Position numbers and translations under genes: made by a program
Notes under the pieces: model-generated
The model's database searches: none
What the model was told of the DNA's origin: nothing
What the model saw: the letters and a program-made list of their open reading frames with translations, nothing else
Shown: piece by piece, positions 33,098-44,011 of the stretch
Layout: every line of letters starts with the position of its first letter
Numbering within the stretch: position 1 is the first letter of the stretch
Assembly (NCBI RefSeq): GCF_020360975.1
Contig: NW_025408676.1
Span: forward strand, 930,001-994,000
Reading direction: 5' to 3'
DNA: 64,000 nt
DNA from: Hirsutella rhossiliensis
Lineage: Eukaryota; Ascomycota; Sordariomycetes; Hypocreales; Ophiocordycipitaceae

Positions 33098-34077
33098 ATG
33101 GATGGCACGGTACCCGTCAGCATCGACTCGGGATCTCGCCCGCGGGCCTCGTACCCAAAGCGCGCAGCCATCGGCGCCTCGTACCCGCTCCGCGGCATCT
33201 GGTACTTTGTGCGCAACCGCGAGTTCTGGCCCCTCTTCGTCGGCAGGCTGCTCCCGCTGTCCCTCATCTCCCTCGTCGTCTACCTCGTCCTCTTCACCTT
33301 TGCCTTCCTCCCCCAGTATGCCTTTCTCGCCATCTTCCACGGCTGGGGAGCCTGGGTCAACGCCGTCGTCTTGACCCTCGGCGAAGGCCTCGTCATTATC
33401 CAGGGGCTCTTCGAGGGCTTCTTTGTTGACGAGTGCCGAGTCGACGTCTTTGATGTGGGAGCTCGGCCAGTGACTCCCTGTCGCCTCGTCGTCGCTGACC
33501 AACTCGGCAGGCAACCATGATCAAGCTTGGCCTCCAGCACCTCGTCTCTCCGCACCGGCTCCTCTTCGTCGACGCGTCCAACGCCGTCAAGATGCTGGGC
33601 AAGCCCACCAGCCCCGCCATCTACCAACCCTGGAGCATCATCCAGATTGTCGAGCTCATCGTCTTCCTCCCCCTGAACCTGGTCCCGTATGTCGGAACGC
33701 CAGCCTTCATCATCATAACGGGGACCAGAATCGGCAAGTTGTCGCATTACCGCTGGTTTCAGCTGCGCGGACTGTCCAAGCACGAGCAGAAGCGAGAGAT
33801 TCGGAGCCTCACGTGGGACTATGTGTGGTTTGGGACCGTGGCCATGCTCCTCGAGCTCATCCCTATCCTGTCCTTCTTCTTCCTCTTGACGACGACGGCC
33901 GGCTCGGCTATGTGGGCAGCGAGGATGGAAGAGGAGAGGCGCCGCAGCCAGACTGTTGTTGATCCTCACTTCAATGCCCGGCTGCCATCGCACTCGCCGC
34001 CATCGCGCTCGCCGCCATCGCGCTCGCCGCCATCGCGCTCGTCACCGCCCCCGCCGTACTCCGACCACGCAGCGTGA
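33098..34077 (+). CDS. RRT8-like / EI24-domain membrane protein
   Basis: Exons 33098-33454 and 33511-34077, 307 aa. The 56-bp intron (donor GTGGGA, branch CTGACCAAC, acceptor CGGCAG, phase 0) joins RVDVFD|ATMIKLGL. Sequence blocks match the yeast Rrt8/Lds family: ASYPLRGIWYFVRNREFWPL, a pair of long hydrophobic segments (about 48-105), LNLVPYVGTPAFIIITGTR (about 168-186), HYRWFQLRGLSKHEQKREIR, and a final span before WAARMEEER. Yeast members act at lipid droplets and the outer spore wall. The C-terminus has a short coding repeat (SPPSR three times, from a 15-bp DNA repeat at about 33990-34040) ending in PPPPYSD, a possible PY-type motif. Confidence 0.87.
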
Positions 34078-35191
34078 TTTCTCCTAGCCTCGCTTGCTTG
34101 CTTTCGTCCGGGGCGCTGCAGCTGGGAGCGAATCGGTCCGGTGGTGAATCACCAGCCGGTCGTCTTCCTCACTCCCCTTCTTCCCTTCACCGGAGCCTCT
34201 ACTCCTGTGCCTTGCTTTAACGAAATAATTTCTTCTCGGCACCGCGTTTCCGGCTTCTCCGGGCAATCATGGCTCCACTCCTTCATGCCCACGGCTGATC
34301 TACCAGAAAGTACGCAGCAGCCTCTGCCTTATTTCCCATCACAAGGCTGATTGCGTGATCGGAACATCTCCTCCGACCCTTCGACGCGCGCTGGTGTCGG
34401 TCAAGCTCTGCTGGAGAGGAAAGAGTCGGCCTCTTCTCGGACCCACCATCTGGACAGAGGCGGCACTTGGTCAGTGCGGGCCGGCTGCCTGGTGCCTGGT
34501 GCCTGGCTTGGCAAGCAGCAAGCGAGGCAAGAAGCTCTCAAAGACTGGCCATCAAGGTGCTTAAGCAGGTACGAACTTTTGGTACTTGGTACGCGCGCAG
34601 GGACCTCAGTACTGCACTCGGCACCGCAGGACTCGCAGGACGAGGGCATCGCCAGCGCTGATGTGGAGGATGAAGCGCTTTGCGCTCAACGGCGTGAATA
34701 TCGGCCTCGGTCGTCTGTATTTACGCACAGTTCAACAATCACTTTCCGACTACTTTGAATGGAATTCCCTACGCGCTGCGTTACCCTGCTCTTGCGATCT
34801 TGTGACTGCCGAGTTGCCGGTGGCGGTCAGCGGGTGGGTGGCAGCGCGCACCTTCCTTCCTCTTGCCCATGATGTCTTCCGGCTCCTCACCGGTCTGCCA
34901 TGAACCGACGCTCCTGCTCCCAAAGGCACAGCAAGCTGCTGCCCCTCCTTCTCTCCCTCTTACTCAAACCTTTCCCGCCCCTCATCGACCTCTCCCTCTT
35001 CTCTTCCATCCGCCAACTGTCGTCTCTCCTTTTCATCCTTTTCCCATCACGCTTTTGCCCTCCGGAGCACCTCGAACGCTTTCCCTCATCCTTTTTGTGT
35101 CATTTAGATCTCAGTCGCCGCAGCTGCTACCCCAGGCTCTCTTCGGTCCATTGTCCGAACCGCGATCAACGCCTCCGCCCGGCTCTCCGCG
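34078..35191. other. Intergenic / long leader, no gene seen
   Basis: 1.1 kb. The last ~300 bp before the ATG at 35192 is strongly C/T-rich, typical of a fungal promoter/5' UTR of a highly expressed gene. No RNA gene or mobile element recognised. Confidence 0.5.
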
Positions 35192-38100
35192 ATGCGTGCC
35201 CTCGCGCCTGTCGGAGTCCTGGTTGCCAGTGGCTTCTTGCAGCAGTCGACTGCCCAAGTTGCTGGCTATGGGCGAGTTTCCATCTCCCTTGCTGTCACTG
35301 CTCATTGTGCTGACCAGGACTCCAGATCTCCTGATATCGGCTCTGGTGCAGATTCGTACGGCGAGCCAGACAATGCCCCCCGGAACGGCGCCTCTGCCAC
35401 GATTGATGGCCTCCCCGCTGGCTCTCCTGGTGGCCCGACGTGCGTTGCGCAAGGCACCACGACTGTCTTTGTGACCGTCTACCCTACCAGCCCTGTGTCT
35501 CCCGCTGGTGGCTCTCTTTCGGCGGCAGGCGGTCCCAAGCAGACTGCCCATCACACCCTGAACCCGACTCGCACCATTCGCGTTTCTCCTTTTGGTCATT
35601 CTCAGGCAACGCGCTCTTCTGTCTCCCCTTTCACGACCATCACCGTTGATCTTTGGGGCCATGGTGCCGATGCGGGAGACAAGTCTGGTGAAGCTGCCAC
35701 TGGTGCTGGTTCCGGTTCCCCTGCTGCCAACGATGCCTCCCCCTCTTCCCATCCCTCTTCTGCAGGCGCTCCTGCTGGCTACGGGGAAGACTCCGGTGCT
35801 TCCTGGCCCCAGCCCGCTGCCACCATTGATTCGGTCGGGTCGGACGGAGATTCTGCCGGCACGGTTGCGGGCGGCGCTCTCCCCTCCCCCACTAGCTTGA
35901 GAGCTTCCCCTGACGGGTCTCTCGCACCCTACGGTCCCAGCAACCCTGCCCCAGGCTCGCCCGGCTCTGGCCGTAAGGGAGCTGACGGAGTCACCGCCTG
36001 GCCCACTGTGGTGACTGATACCGAGGTTCATTGGGTTCTCGGCTCTGAAGGCCCGACTCCTGTCACCATCTTGTCGGAGCACACCATTTTCGCAACTGGC
36101 GCAGCCCAGGCTCCCGCCGGCGGTGAAGTAGTCACCTGTGTGACGAACATTGGTCCCGACGGGCACGCGACTGTCCTGGAGTGGCCAGCTGGAGCTCCGC
36201 AAGGCAACGGCGGGCCCGCTGTGTCGACGGTGGCCGGCCTTCCCAATGACCAAGGATCCCTCTCTCCCCAGGCTGTCTCCACTGCCATCAGCCCCCCTTC
36301 TCCCCTCGTGACGGCGCTCACGTCTGGAGGCGTGGCGGCTCCTGACGGAGGTGCCTCGACGACTTGCACCACCTACACTGTTCTTGGGGCCGACGGCGTT
36401 CCCACTGTTGTCCATTCATCCTGGGTGGTCCCCCACACTGGCCCATTCACTGTTGCCTCTGGTCCTCTGCCCACGGACGCCTCTGGCCCAGTCCAATCCC
36501 AGAATGGCCCGAATGGCCCTGGCATCACAACGTGCACCAGCTACACGCTCCTCGGAGCAGACGGAAGGCCGACCGCGGTTGAGTCCACCTTTGTGCTCCC
36601 TGGCCCAGCAAACACCCAAGCCGGAGCTCCTGGAAACGCCGCAGGTGGTGTTCCCGTTCAAGTCACTCAGTTGCCCGGCCCTGTCCAGTCTGGCGTAGCC
36701 GAACTTCCGGAAGGCGGCCTCACCACCTGCACCACCTTCACTGTCCTCGGAGCCAATGGGCTTCCGACTGTTGTTGAGACCACGTACGTTGTTCCCAGCC
36801 CGGATGCCACACCGCTCGCCACCTACGCTCCCGGAGGCGTCATCACGGGCGCGCCATCTCAGATCACTGGCTCTCCTGGGAATCCTCAGCCTGAAAATGC
36901 TGGCGCCGCCGGCATCACGACGTGCATCACCTACACCGCCATCGGGGCCGACGGCAAGCCAACCATTGTCGAGTCTACTGTGGTTATGCCTGCCAGCGAT
37001 GCACTGCCTACGGTGAGCGCGCTTGGCCTCCCCTCTGCCGCTCCCCAGCTCCAGTCAGACTTGCCTCAGGGAGTCTCGCCCTTTTCATTACCCGGTGGCC
37101 CCATCACCACCTGCATCACCGTCGAGGTCTTTGGACCCAATGGTGTCCCCACCCCCGTCGTCGAGACTGTCGTCTTGACCCCAGCAGGAGCAAGAACCGT
37201 TTTTCCTGCTGCAACAACCATTGGCCGACCTTCAATGGTGCCTCAACAACAAACAAATCTTCCCCAAGGCATTCCCCCCTTCGCGTCGAACGGTGCAGTC
37301 ACAACTTGCATCACTGTGGACGTTGTGGGCCCCAATGGCGTCGCGACTCCTGTTGTCCAGACCATCGTCTTCACCCCAAGCGCAACGGGTCTCGGCTCTC
37401 CGGCTGCCCCCTCGGTCGCGAACGCGGCCGGACTCCCCGCCCAATCTTTTGGTCCCCTTGGCCAGGGTGGCTCTCTGAATACTGCTGTCCCGGGAGTTCC
37501 CAGCCTAGATGCATATGGGGCCGCCGTGCCCGACTTGCAAACAATTCTGCCTCCGTCTGGCGTGGTCTCGGGTCTCAACGTGGAAACACCGGGCGCTGCT
37601 GGTGACTCTGGGCTTCCCTTTCCCTATGGCAGCAGCTCCGGAGATCTGGGAGCTTTGGGATCCGGTGCCGGAGAGCCTGCCCCGAACGCCTACGGCTGGA
37701 GCACACCTGACGCTGGGTTGTACGGCTTACTGTCCGCGCCGTCTGTCCCACAAGGACGCAGCACATTGACGACGCTTCGAACCCTCACCTGGACCAACTT
37801 CATTCCCGAGCCGACGACGACGTTCACCATGAACTTTCCCCTGACGACCCTGGAAACCGTGACTGTTTCTGCGCCGTTTTATCCCCAGAAGCGCGCGTTC
37901 CGACGCCAGGAGAGGTTTGTTGCCCTGCCCACGTTTTCTCTCGCACCCACTGATTTGATGCAGTTTCTCACTGTCGAGCTCGGCGTGGAGCAACGCCAGT
38001 GTTGCCGTACCGACCGTATCGACAAGCGCCCCTCCGGAGGTGACCCCTGCGCCAGCTCCCCAGGGCGCCAGCGTCTCTGTCTTGTTCCCACCGACGACGT

Positions 38101-38915
38101 CTCAGGTCTTGCCGGGTGCTCCGAGCGGTCCTTCTGCAATGTGCTCTTCTGGAGGCAAGATCGGAAACACGACTGTCAATGTAAGTCTTCCTGGCCTTCA
38201 CAGTTTCTTGAACACTGGCTGACAGACACAGTTTGACGACGTGAAGCCTGGACCACTGTTCAATCCCTCTGGTGACATTTGGTTCTCTGAAGGCTTTCTA
38301 GTCGCCCCCCCCGCGTCGCAGGCAGCTCAGTCATATCTCCCGTCTTCTGGTGGCCAGCTCGTAGAGTTTGTTCCCGCCTCACTCGCAAACCCATCAGCCA
38401 GTCACCAGGGCACCGGTGACGCGGCGGAGGTCGGTGTCGGCCCCAACGCGGCAAGCCCCTGCTTCAGATTCGACTTCTTCGGGGCCCAACTTGGATGTGC
38501 CGCTGCAGGCAACGAGGAGTGGTGCGAGTTTGAGGTCTCGGCCTACACTTTCAACGAGGGGCTGTCTTTTGAGCAGTCCATTGCCTGGTCCGAGACGAAG
38601 CGCGTCCCTGCTTGCCCCAGCTTTGCCAACGGCAACTGCCCGCTGACTCCCGTCGACTTTGTCGGCTACAAGAACATCACGTCGATTCTCGTCACTCTGC
38701 GCGTCGGCATTGAGCTGCGGGCCTGGTGGGGCGACGACTTCAAGTTTGGCTGGACTGACAATAGCTGCGAGGCGGCGAGCTGTCGCGCGAGCGCCACTCC
38801 CCAACACGTCAAGCGCGAGACTGTCGAACTGGCCCTTCGTCGGGGAGTCTGGCACTGGACTCCGGCTGGTCTTCAGCGGCTGGATGATGAGTACATCTGG
38901 GACTCTGTCTACTGA
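35192..38915 (+). CDS. Large secreted repeat protein with conserved C-terminal domain
   Basis: Probable cell-wall or surface protein. Model: 35192-35271, 35326-37914, 37964-38180, 38232-38915 (1189 aa). The N-terminus MRALAPVGVLVASGFLQQST is a signal peptide. The middle carries at least six imperfect repeats of the type ITTCTSYTLLGADGRPTAVE, about 65 residues apart (DNA starts near 36358, 36523, 36718, 36913, 37105, 37297), plus one diverged copy near 36130. The last ~230 residues form a conserved Cys-containing domain (FNPSGDIWFSEGFLVAPP..., CFRFDFFGAQLGC, WWGDDFKFGWTDNSC), probably the family catalogued as DUF7371. Introns 3 (49 bp) and 4 (51 bp) are well supported: they join QES|FSLSSS and TTVN|FDDVKPGP and repair the frame. 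The first intron (35272-35325) uses a GC donor and is uncertain, because reading straight through is also open (1207 aa). Confidence 0.82.
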
Positions 38916-39386
38916 TTGAGTTTCGCCATGGCGGTCTTGATGTAGCATGTTGCTATGTGGTAATCTTTGCTCCGTTGTTGACTGAGACTATTTGACACTT
39001 GATTTCTTGGAACGGCAGCACATGATTGAGAGCGCAGGCTCGGGGTAATATGATGAAATGGCTGGAGGAATGGCAATGTATCTTGATAATGCCGAATCAA
39101 ACGAGTGCAACATGGCATTGTCTTTTTGCGTGAGCCCGGCAGACAAATGGAAGACAGCGCAGCTGACGTATGCAGAGCAGGTTAGGCGATGGCTGGACGA
39201 TGAAGAGTCGACGGACGGCGGCGCAAAAGGCGACGGTGCACACTGAACACTGACATGAGGCTTTGGGTGAGGGATATCTGGACAGGCGTACTGCCGTGTC
39301 GGGTGTTGATATTGATGAAGCTAACATGGATGAAGAACAGGGGCTGAGTTCATGGGCCCAGCTACGTGAGAGCGCATGGCCCGTTG
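38916..39386. other. Convergent intergenic region, no gene seen
   Basis: 471 bp between the 3' ends of the secreted repeat protein (+) and the peptidase gene (-). Presumed 3' UTRs; nothing else recognised. Confidence 0.5.
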
Positions 39387-41281
39387 TCAGGGGAAAACAC
39401 CAAGCGGTAAAGTCGACTGACGGCGAATGGTGGAGGCATCGAGGTGGTCCTGGTAGCCGGACAGGGCACAGCCGTCGTCCCACGGCCCGCAGTCGATATG
39501 GCACGTCGTCTCTTCGGACGGGACGGCGCCCGAGTCAAAGTAGTCGGCGACGATGCGGGTGAGGCAGTCGCTGTCGGCGGTGGCGAGGGCGCAGTGGCCG
39601 AGGCCCTCTTGGACGACGAGGCCGGCGCCGGGGTGGTTGGCGGCCATGGCGCGGGCAGCGCGCAGGGGCGTGACGGGATCGAGGCGGTTGGAGAGGAAGA
39701 GGATCGGAGCGGCCGGCTCACCGGGGACGGGACGGCCGGCGGAGCCGAGGCGGGGCTCCGGGGTGGTGAAGGGCCCCTTGAAGGACCAGTTTGTGCGGAA
39801 GGGCCAGGCGGCGCAGGGCATGCGGATGGCAGACCAGTAGGCGCCCATGACGGACGACTTGCGGAGCTGGGCGTCGACGTAGCGACGCCACCACGGCGTG
39901 TCCTTGTCGCGGACGCTGTCGCCGTCGGAGCAGAGGACGCCGAGGCTAGCATCGCGGGTCTGGAGCTCGGAGCGGTTCCCGTGGCCGTCGACGGCGCAGG
40001 CGTCGTGCAGGTGAGGCACGGAGGCGCGGCGGTCGAGGAGGCGGACGACTTGGGTGGCGTTGCCGGCCATGGCGGCGTCGAGGGCGCGGGCGAGGGGAAC
40101 GAAGAACTCGATGGGCCTGTAGATGGCGAAACCGAGGAGCTCGCGGATGTCACGCGAGGTCAGGGCGACGACGGAGCCGGCGGGCGAGATCGAGGCCGTC
40201 AGCGGCGACTCGTCGATGGCGGCGAGCCAGGCATCGATGCGGGCGCGGATGTCGAGGCCCGACTCGTCGGAGGAGCGGGCGAGGGCGCAGACGTCGGGGC
40301 CGGCGCGGTGGCAGCCGGCGTAGAAGCGGCTGACGATTTCGTCGGCGTCGACGATGTTGGAGAGCCAGCCCTGGCAATGGTCTTGGGCGTCAGCATCTGA
40401 CGGCGGAGCACGCGTTGACGGACAGAGGTGAAGTCCCCTACCGCACCGGTTGCGTAGTCGACGGCGTCGACGACTCCATCGAGGACAAGACGGCCGATGC
40501 GCTCCGGGAACAGGGCGGCAAAGTAATTGCCGAGGACGGTGCCGTACGAGAAGCCCATGTACTGCAGCCGGGCCACATCCTCACGGTCGCGCTTCTTCCT
40601 CAGCTCGGGCCGCTGCTGGGCGGCGTCGCGGGCGCGCAGCTCGGCAATCTTGTCGACCATCTCGACCATGTCGCGGGCCACGCTCGGGGTGCTCATGTAC
40701 TCAAAGATGTGCTCGGCGGCCTCTGCGGCGCTGCAGCGGCGGGCGTAGCCGTGGTGGAGGCCGAGCATGTAGGGCACGGCGTGGCGGCCGGCATCGAGGG
40801 CGCCGGTGCCGCGGGCCTCGAGCAGGAAGGCGTCGCGCTCGAGGGCGGCGCCGGGGAAGCAGTCTGCGCGGGGCCGGCTGTTTGCGACGCCGCGCGGGTC
40901 AAAGGAAACCAGCTCATAGTGTCGGCGGCCGGGCTTGTCGATGACGCGGCGCAGGCGGCGGGAGCTGGCGCGCAAAAGGTCGACGCCGGAGCCGCCGGGC
41001 CCGCCGGGGTTGAGGAAGACGGAGCCGGCGAAGCGGGGGTCCTCGGGCGGGACGAGGGCGGGCAGCTTGATGACGGCGAGGGAGAGGGTGCGCGGGTCCG
41101 AGGCGTTGGCCCAGTCGAGCGGGAGGACGAGGCGGGCGCAGCGGTAGGCGGCGTAGCAGTCGTGGTACTCGAGGTCCGGCGAGGGCGCGAGGGCGTCCCA
41201 GTCGAAGCTGTCGGCCGGCTCTTTGGACGACAGGGCGCTGCCGGCGAGGGCGGCGGCGAGGAGGAGGATGTCGGGCTTCAT
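39387..41281 (-). CDS. Secreted alpha/beta-hydrolase peptidase (S33, TAP-like)
   Basis: Exons 41281-40442 and 40370-39387, 607 aa. The 71-bp intron (donor GTAGGG, branch GCTGACG, acceptor TGCCAG, phase 0) joins DYATGA|GWLSNIV. The start MKPDILLLAAALAGSALSS is a signal peptide; an in-frame ATG at 41314 would spoil it. Family marks: NPGGPGGSGVDLL (oxyanion region, about 91-103), YELVSFDPRGVANS, the nucleophile elbow GFSYGT with Ser245, the acid in SNRLDPVTPL and the histidine in EGLGHCAL. The C-terminal part is the TAP-like domain. Known homologues release tripeptides or act on proline-containing peptides. Substrate here is unknown. All three catalytic residues are present, so it is probably active. 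Confidence 0.92.
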
Positions 41282-42597
41282 GGTGTGGGGTTGAAGAAGA
41301 CTGGGCAGATTCAAGAGGATGGAAACAGGGACAATCAGGTGTCAATGCACGCAAGACAAAGGAAGACGCGCCGGTCCACAGTGTCTCAACTTTTGTGAAT
41401 GCGACATGAGGGTTAAGCGAGGAGGGGAGGGGAGAGGAGGGATGATGACGACGACTGGTTCCAGCAAGGGGCTGCATTCGACGTACATTCTGCCGTGGTC
41501 TGATGGGTATGGCGGAGGGTATGGCGGAGGGCATGGCGGAGGGTAGGACGTAGGGCGTGGCGACGGAGCGGAGCGGAGCGGGGCCGGCGGTTTGTCTCGG
41601 GGCCGGAACCTCGACTTGTCGGAGCCAGGGTGAGTTGTCGGTGCCCGGACATGCCGCGGAGCGAAGGGGAGGTGGACAGCTGTGAACTGAGCTGCGCCTG
41701 GAAAATGCTCCGACAGCTCAAGCCGACCATTATCGAAATGAGGCTGTTTATCAGGGGAGCAGGGTTTCAAAACCAAGGGCGTCCGCCATGCCCGAGTAAT
41801 AGCTCGCTCAGCAAGTGTCGATGGCTCGGCTTCACTATCCCAAGTCCAGTTTCAGTAAGCGCCCGGTTCCCAGGCCAACAGTGAGTGGTCCATGGCCTGG
41901 CAAGGACGGGGCATTCGACCTGGATATTCAATATTGCAACGTGTGGCGCACGCAGCCAAACAAGTTGGCTAAGCCGTACAACACGCTCCGGCACTTACAT
42001 GCAGCATTTACGTGTGATTAGGACAGATGGCTCGGGCTGGATGACTGGAACCGACACTGGAAAGATCATCGTGGGCCGTCGTGGTGCTTCTCGTTTTCGC
42101 GGCCGAGGCTTGCTCCAGGCCATGCAGAAGCGACGGGATACAAGCCGCCATTCAATGTTGCCTACATTGGGGCTGAAAAGGACCCGGCCATGGGACAAGG
42201 ACGGAGCCAAGAATCAATATGGCGAGAAGAGGCTGGTTGAGAAGAGGGCAGGAACCCTTGGCAACAATAGCAGGTGACAAGGGCAGCATTGTGGCTCAAA
42301 CGGCAACCATCACGCCCATCGCTATTCAGAGCCTCACGAGCCGATTCATCTGTCACTTCTGCATGTGTCCGGACATGTTGATAGACGCGTTGTTGGTCCT
42401 GCAGGCCAAGGCAGCTGCGGCCAGCCGTGATTCACTCTCCCTCTCCCTGCGGCAACGGCCGTGGACATTGATGCAGCAACCAACGCAAACGCCTCAATGG
42501 CGAACACCGCTCCTCAACGGCGTGATTCACAGACAATGCCGGACAACCCTAGCCCTAGAGGCGTGCCTCAGGCCACCGGTCCCCCCGCGGGAGACGC
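41282..42597. other. Intergenic, no gene seen
   Basis: 1.3 kb between divergent genes: promoter of the peptidase gene on the left, and of the broken gene at 42818 on the right. It contains a 12-bp tandem repeat at 41507-41544. Confidence 0.5.
41507..41544. repeat. 12-bp tandem repeat, about three units
   Basis: Unit GTATGGCGGAGG, three copies with one base change, followed by a related GGAGC run (about 41566-41580). Confidence 0.85.
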
Positions 42598-42604
42598 ATA
42601 AATA
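42598..42604 (+). promoter_or_regulatory. TATA box of the 42.8-kb gene
   Basis: Reads ATAAATA within GCATAAATAGCC, about 215 bp upstream of the ATG at 42818 and followed by a pyrimidine-rich leader. The arrangement is that of a fungal promoter. Confidence 0.45.
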
Positions 42605-42706
42605 GCCCTGGCCCTCGGCCCTGCATCTCGACCCTTCTTCTTCTTGGCTCTTTGTCGGTCTCTCCCTCAAAACGCAACCTCTCTCTTTTCTCTTTTTTCT
42701 TTTCTC

Positions 42707-42755
42707 TTCACTCTTCACTCTTCACTCTTCACCCGTCACTCGTCACTCGTCACTC
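42707..42755. repeat. 7-bp tandem repeat in a pyrimidine-rich leader
   Basis: Four TTCACTC units followed by three GTCACTC units, inside the C/T-rich leader ahead of the ATG at 42818. Confidence 0.88.
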
Positions 42756-42817
42756 TCACTCTTGACTATCCAAAGTCAGTCTCACTTGGCCTTTGACTCA
42801 CTCATCAACCCTGAGCC

Positions 42818-44011
42818 ATGCATGCACATGAGTCTTTGACGCTGCGGACTCCAATCTTCACCTGCGACTACCTAGGCAAGACCGGCCGGCTTTTCGACGC
42901 TGTCGAGGCAGAGAGTGAGTGTTGGTCCCCCTTTTGAGATTACGGCGCTGACTCGCGGTCCTAGATACTGCCCTTCCCTGTCTCTTGGTCTCCGCGATCA
43001 CTTCGACAACTCCTTCTTGTCCGGCCGCTTGGCGGGCTCGGTCCCAGCCCTGACCAGGACGAGTATTGGCGAAAGGACCTACACAACACCGCCGCCGGGG
43101 AGCTCAACAACGCAAGTCGGGAGTTTCTTCGACTTGTAAAAGGCCGCGGTGGAGCTTCCAAGGACTTGCGCGTGAGGACCTGGTCGGGCAAGACGATGCT
43201 ACGGCGGGCATCTGGCTTTGAACTCGCTTTGAACTCGACCCGGCGCAGCTGCCGGGATGCGGCCGCGCTCACGCACTCGTGTACGTATCAAGCTACACGT
43301 CTCAAGCTCCGTCGTGCTCTGGCACTGACGTCTCATCTCATACTAGGGTGGCCAGGTACCGGTCTGCCGCTCTTCTACCAGAGCTTTGGCGGGCCAGACA
43401 AGGGTTGGAGGACAAGTGTCGGCAAGGAGGCGGCGTCCAGGATCCTTCAGGCGCCTTCAACCACGGGTACAGCTCAGACTCTCGGACCTGCAGAGATGAC
43501 CTTTGGCGAGCATCACTGGCAGCCGGAAATGGCCATGACATTGCACACGACCATCGCGACTCTCGTGGCAACCGACCTTGGTCGACAAGCGGGCAACCCA
43601 CGTGTCAACGGGGAGGCCCCGGTGGAGAGTGCAGACAAGATACGTTCCAGCGAGCCTTCTTTCACTGGCCGTTTGACTGTTATCCTGGATCTTCCTCCGA
43701 GACACCAAGCCCACGTTCACCTACCACGGGAGCGAGGCCGTGAAGCTTGGCCAGGGCCAGACGAGATCTGGGCAGAGCTCGGGCCTCGGCTCGAAAAGGA
43801 GGCTGCGGATTGCACCGCGAAAATGCAAGACGACGAGGAGGTGCTTGACCGAGTAGAGAGGGTAAAGAGGGGAGTGGCTCGGAGAAAGAAGGCGCAGCTC
43901 GACGCCGAGTTTGTCGACAACCCGGGCTCCGATTCCCGCCATGGAGAAGACGAGGAAGAAGCGGCCGAGGATGGCGAGAAAGGCGGGGAGGAGGTTGCTG
44001 GACCTGAGTGA
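42818..44011 (+). pseudogene. Unrecognised gene, probably frameshifted
   Basis: Function not recognised. A promoter-like set (TATA box, pyrimidine leader) precedes ATG 42818 (MHAHESLTLRTPIFTCDYLG...). Two introns look real: 42915-42964 (GTGAGT, branch GCTGACT, CCTAG) and 43281-43346 (GTACGT, branch ACTGACG, ACTAG; same frame on both sides, phase 1). After intron 1, however, the frame dictated by exon 1 meets a stop at about 43050, while the protein-like sequence (DEYWRKDLHNTAAGELNNAS, then RVRTWSGKTML, then GTGLPLFYQSFGGPDKGW) continues in another frame to the stop at 44011. The C-terminus is acidic (EDEEEAAEDGEKGGEE). This is best read as a gene with at least one indel, or a mis-modelled exon or assembly error. 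A small intact gene starting downstream is not excluded. Confidence 0.35.
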
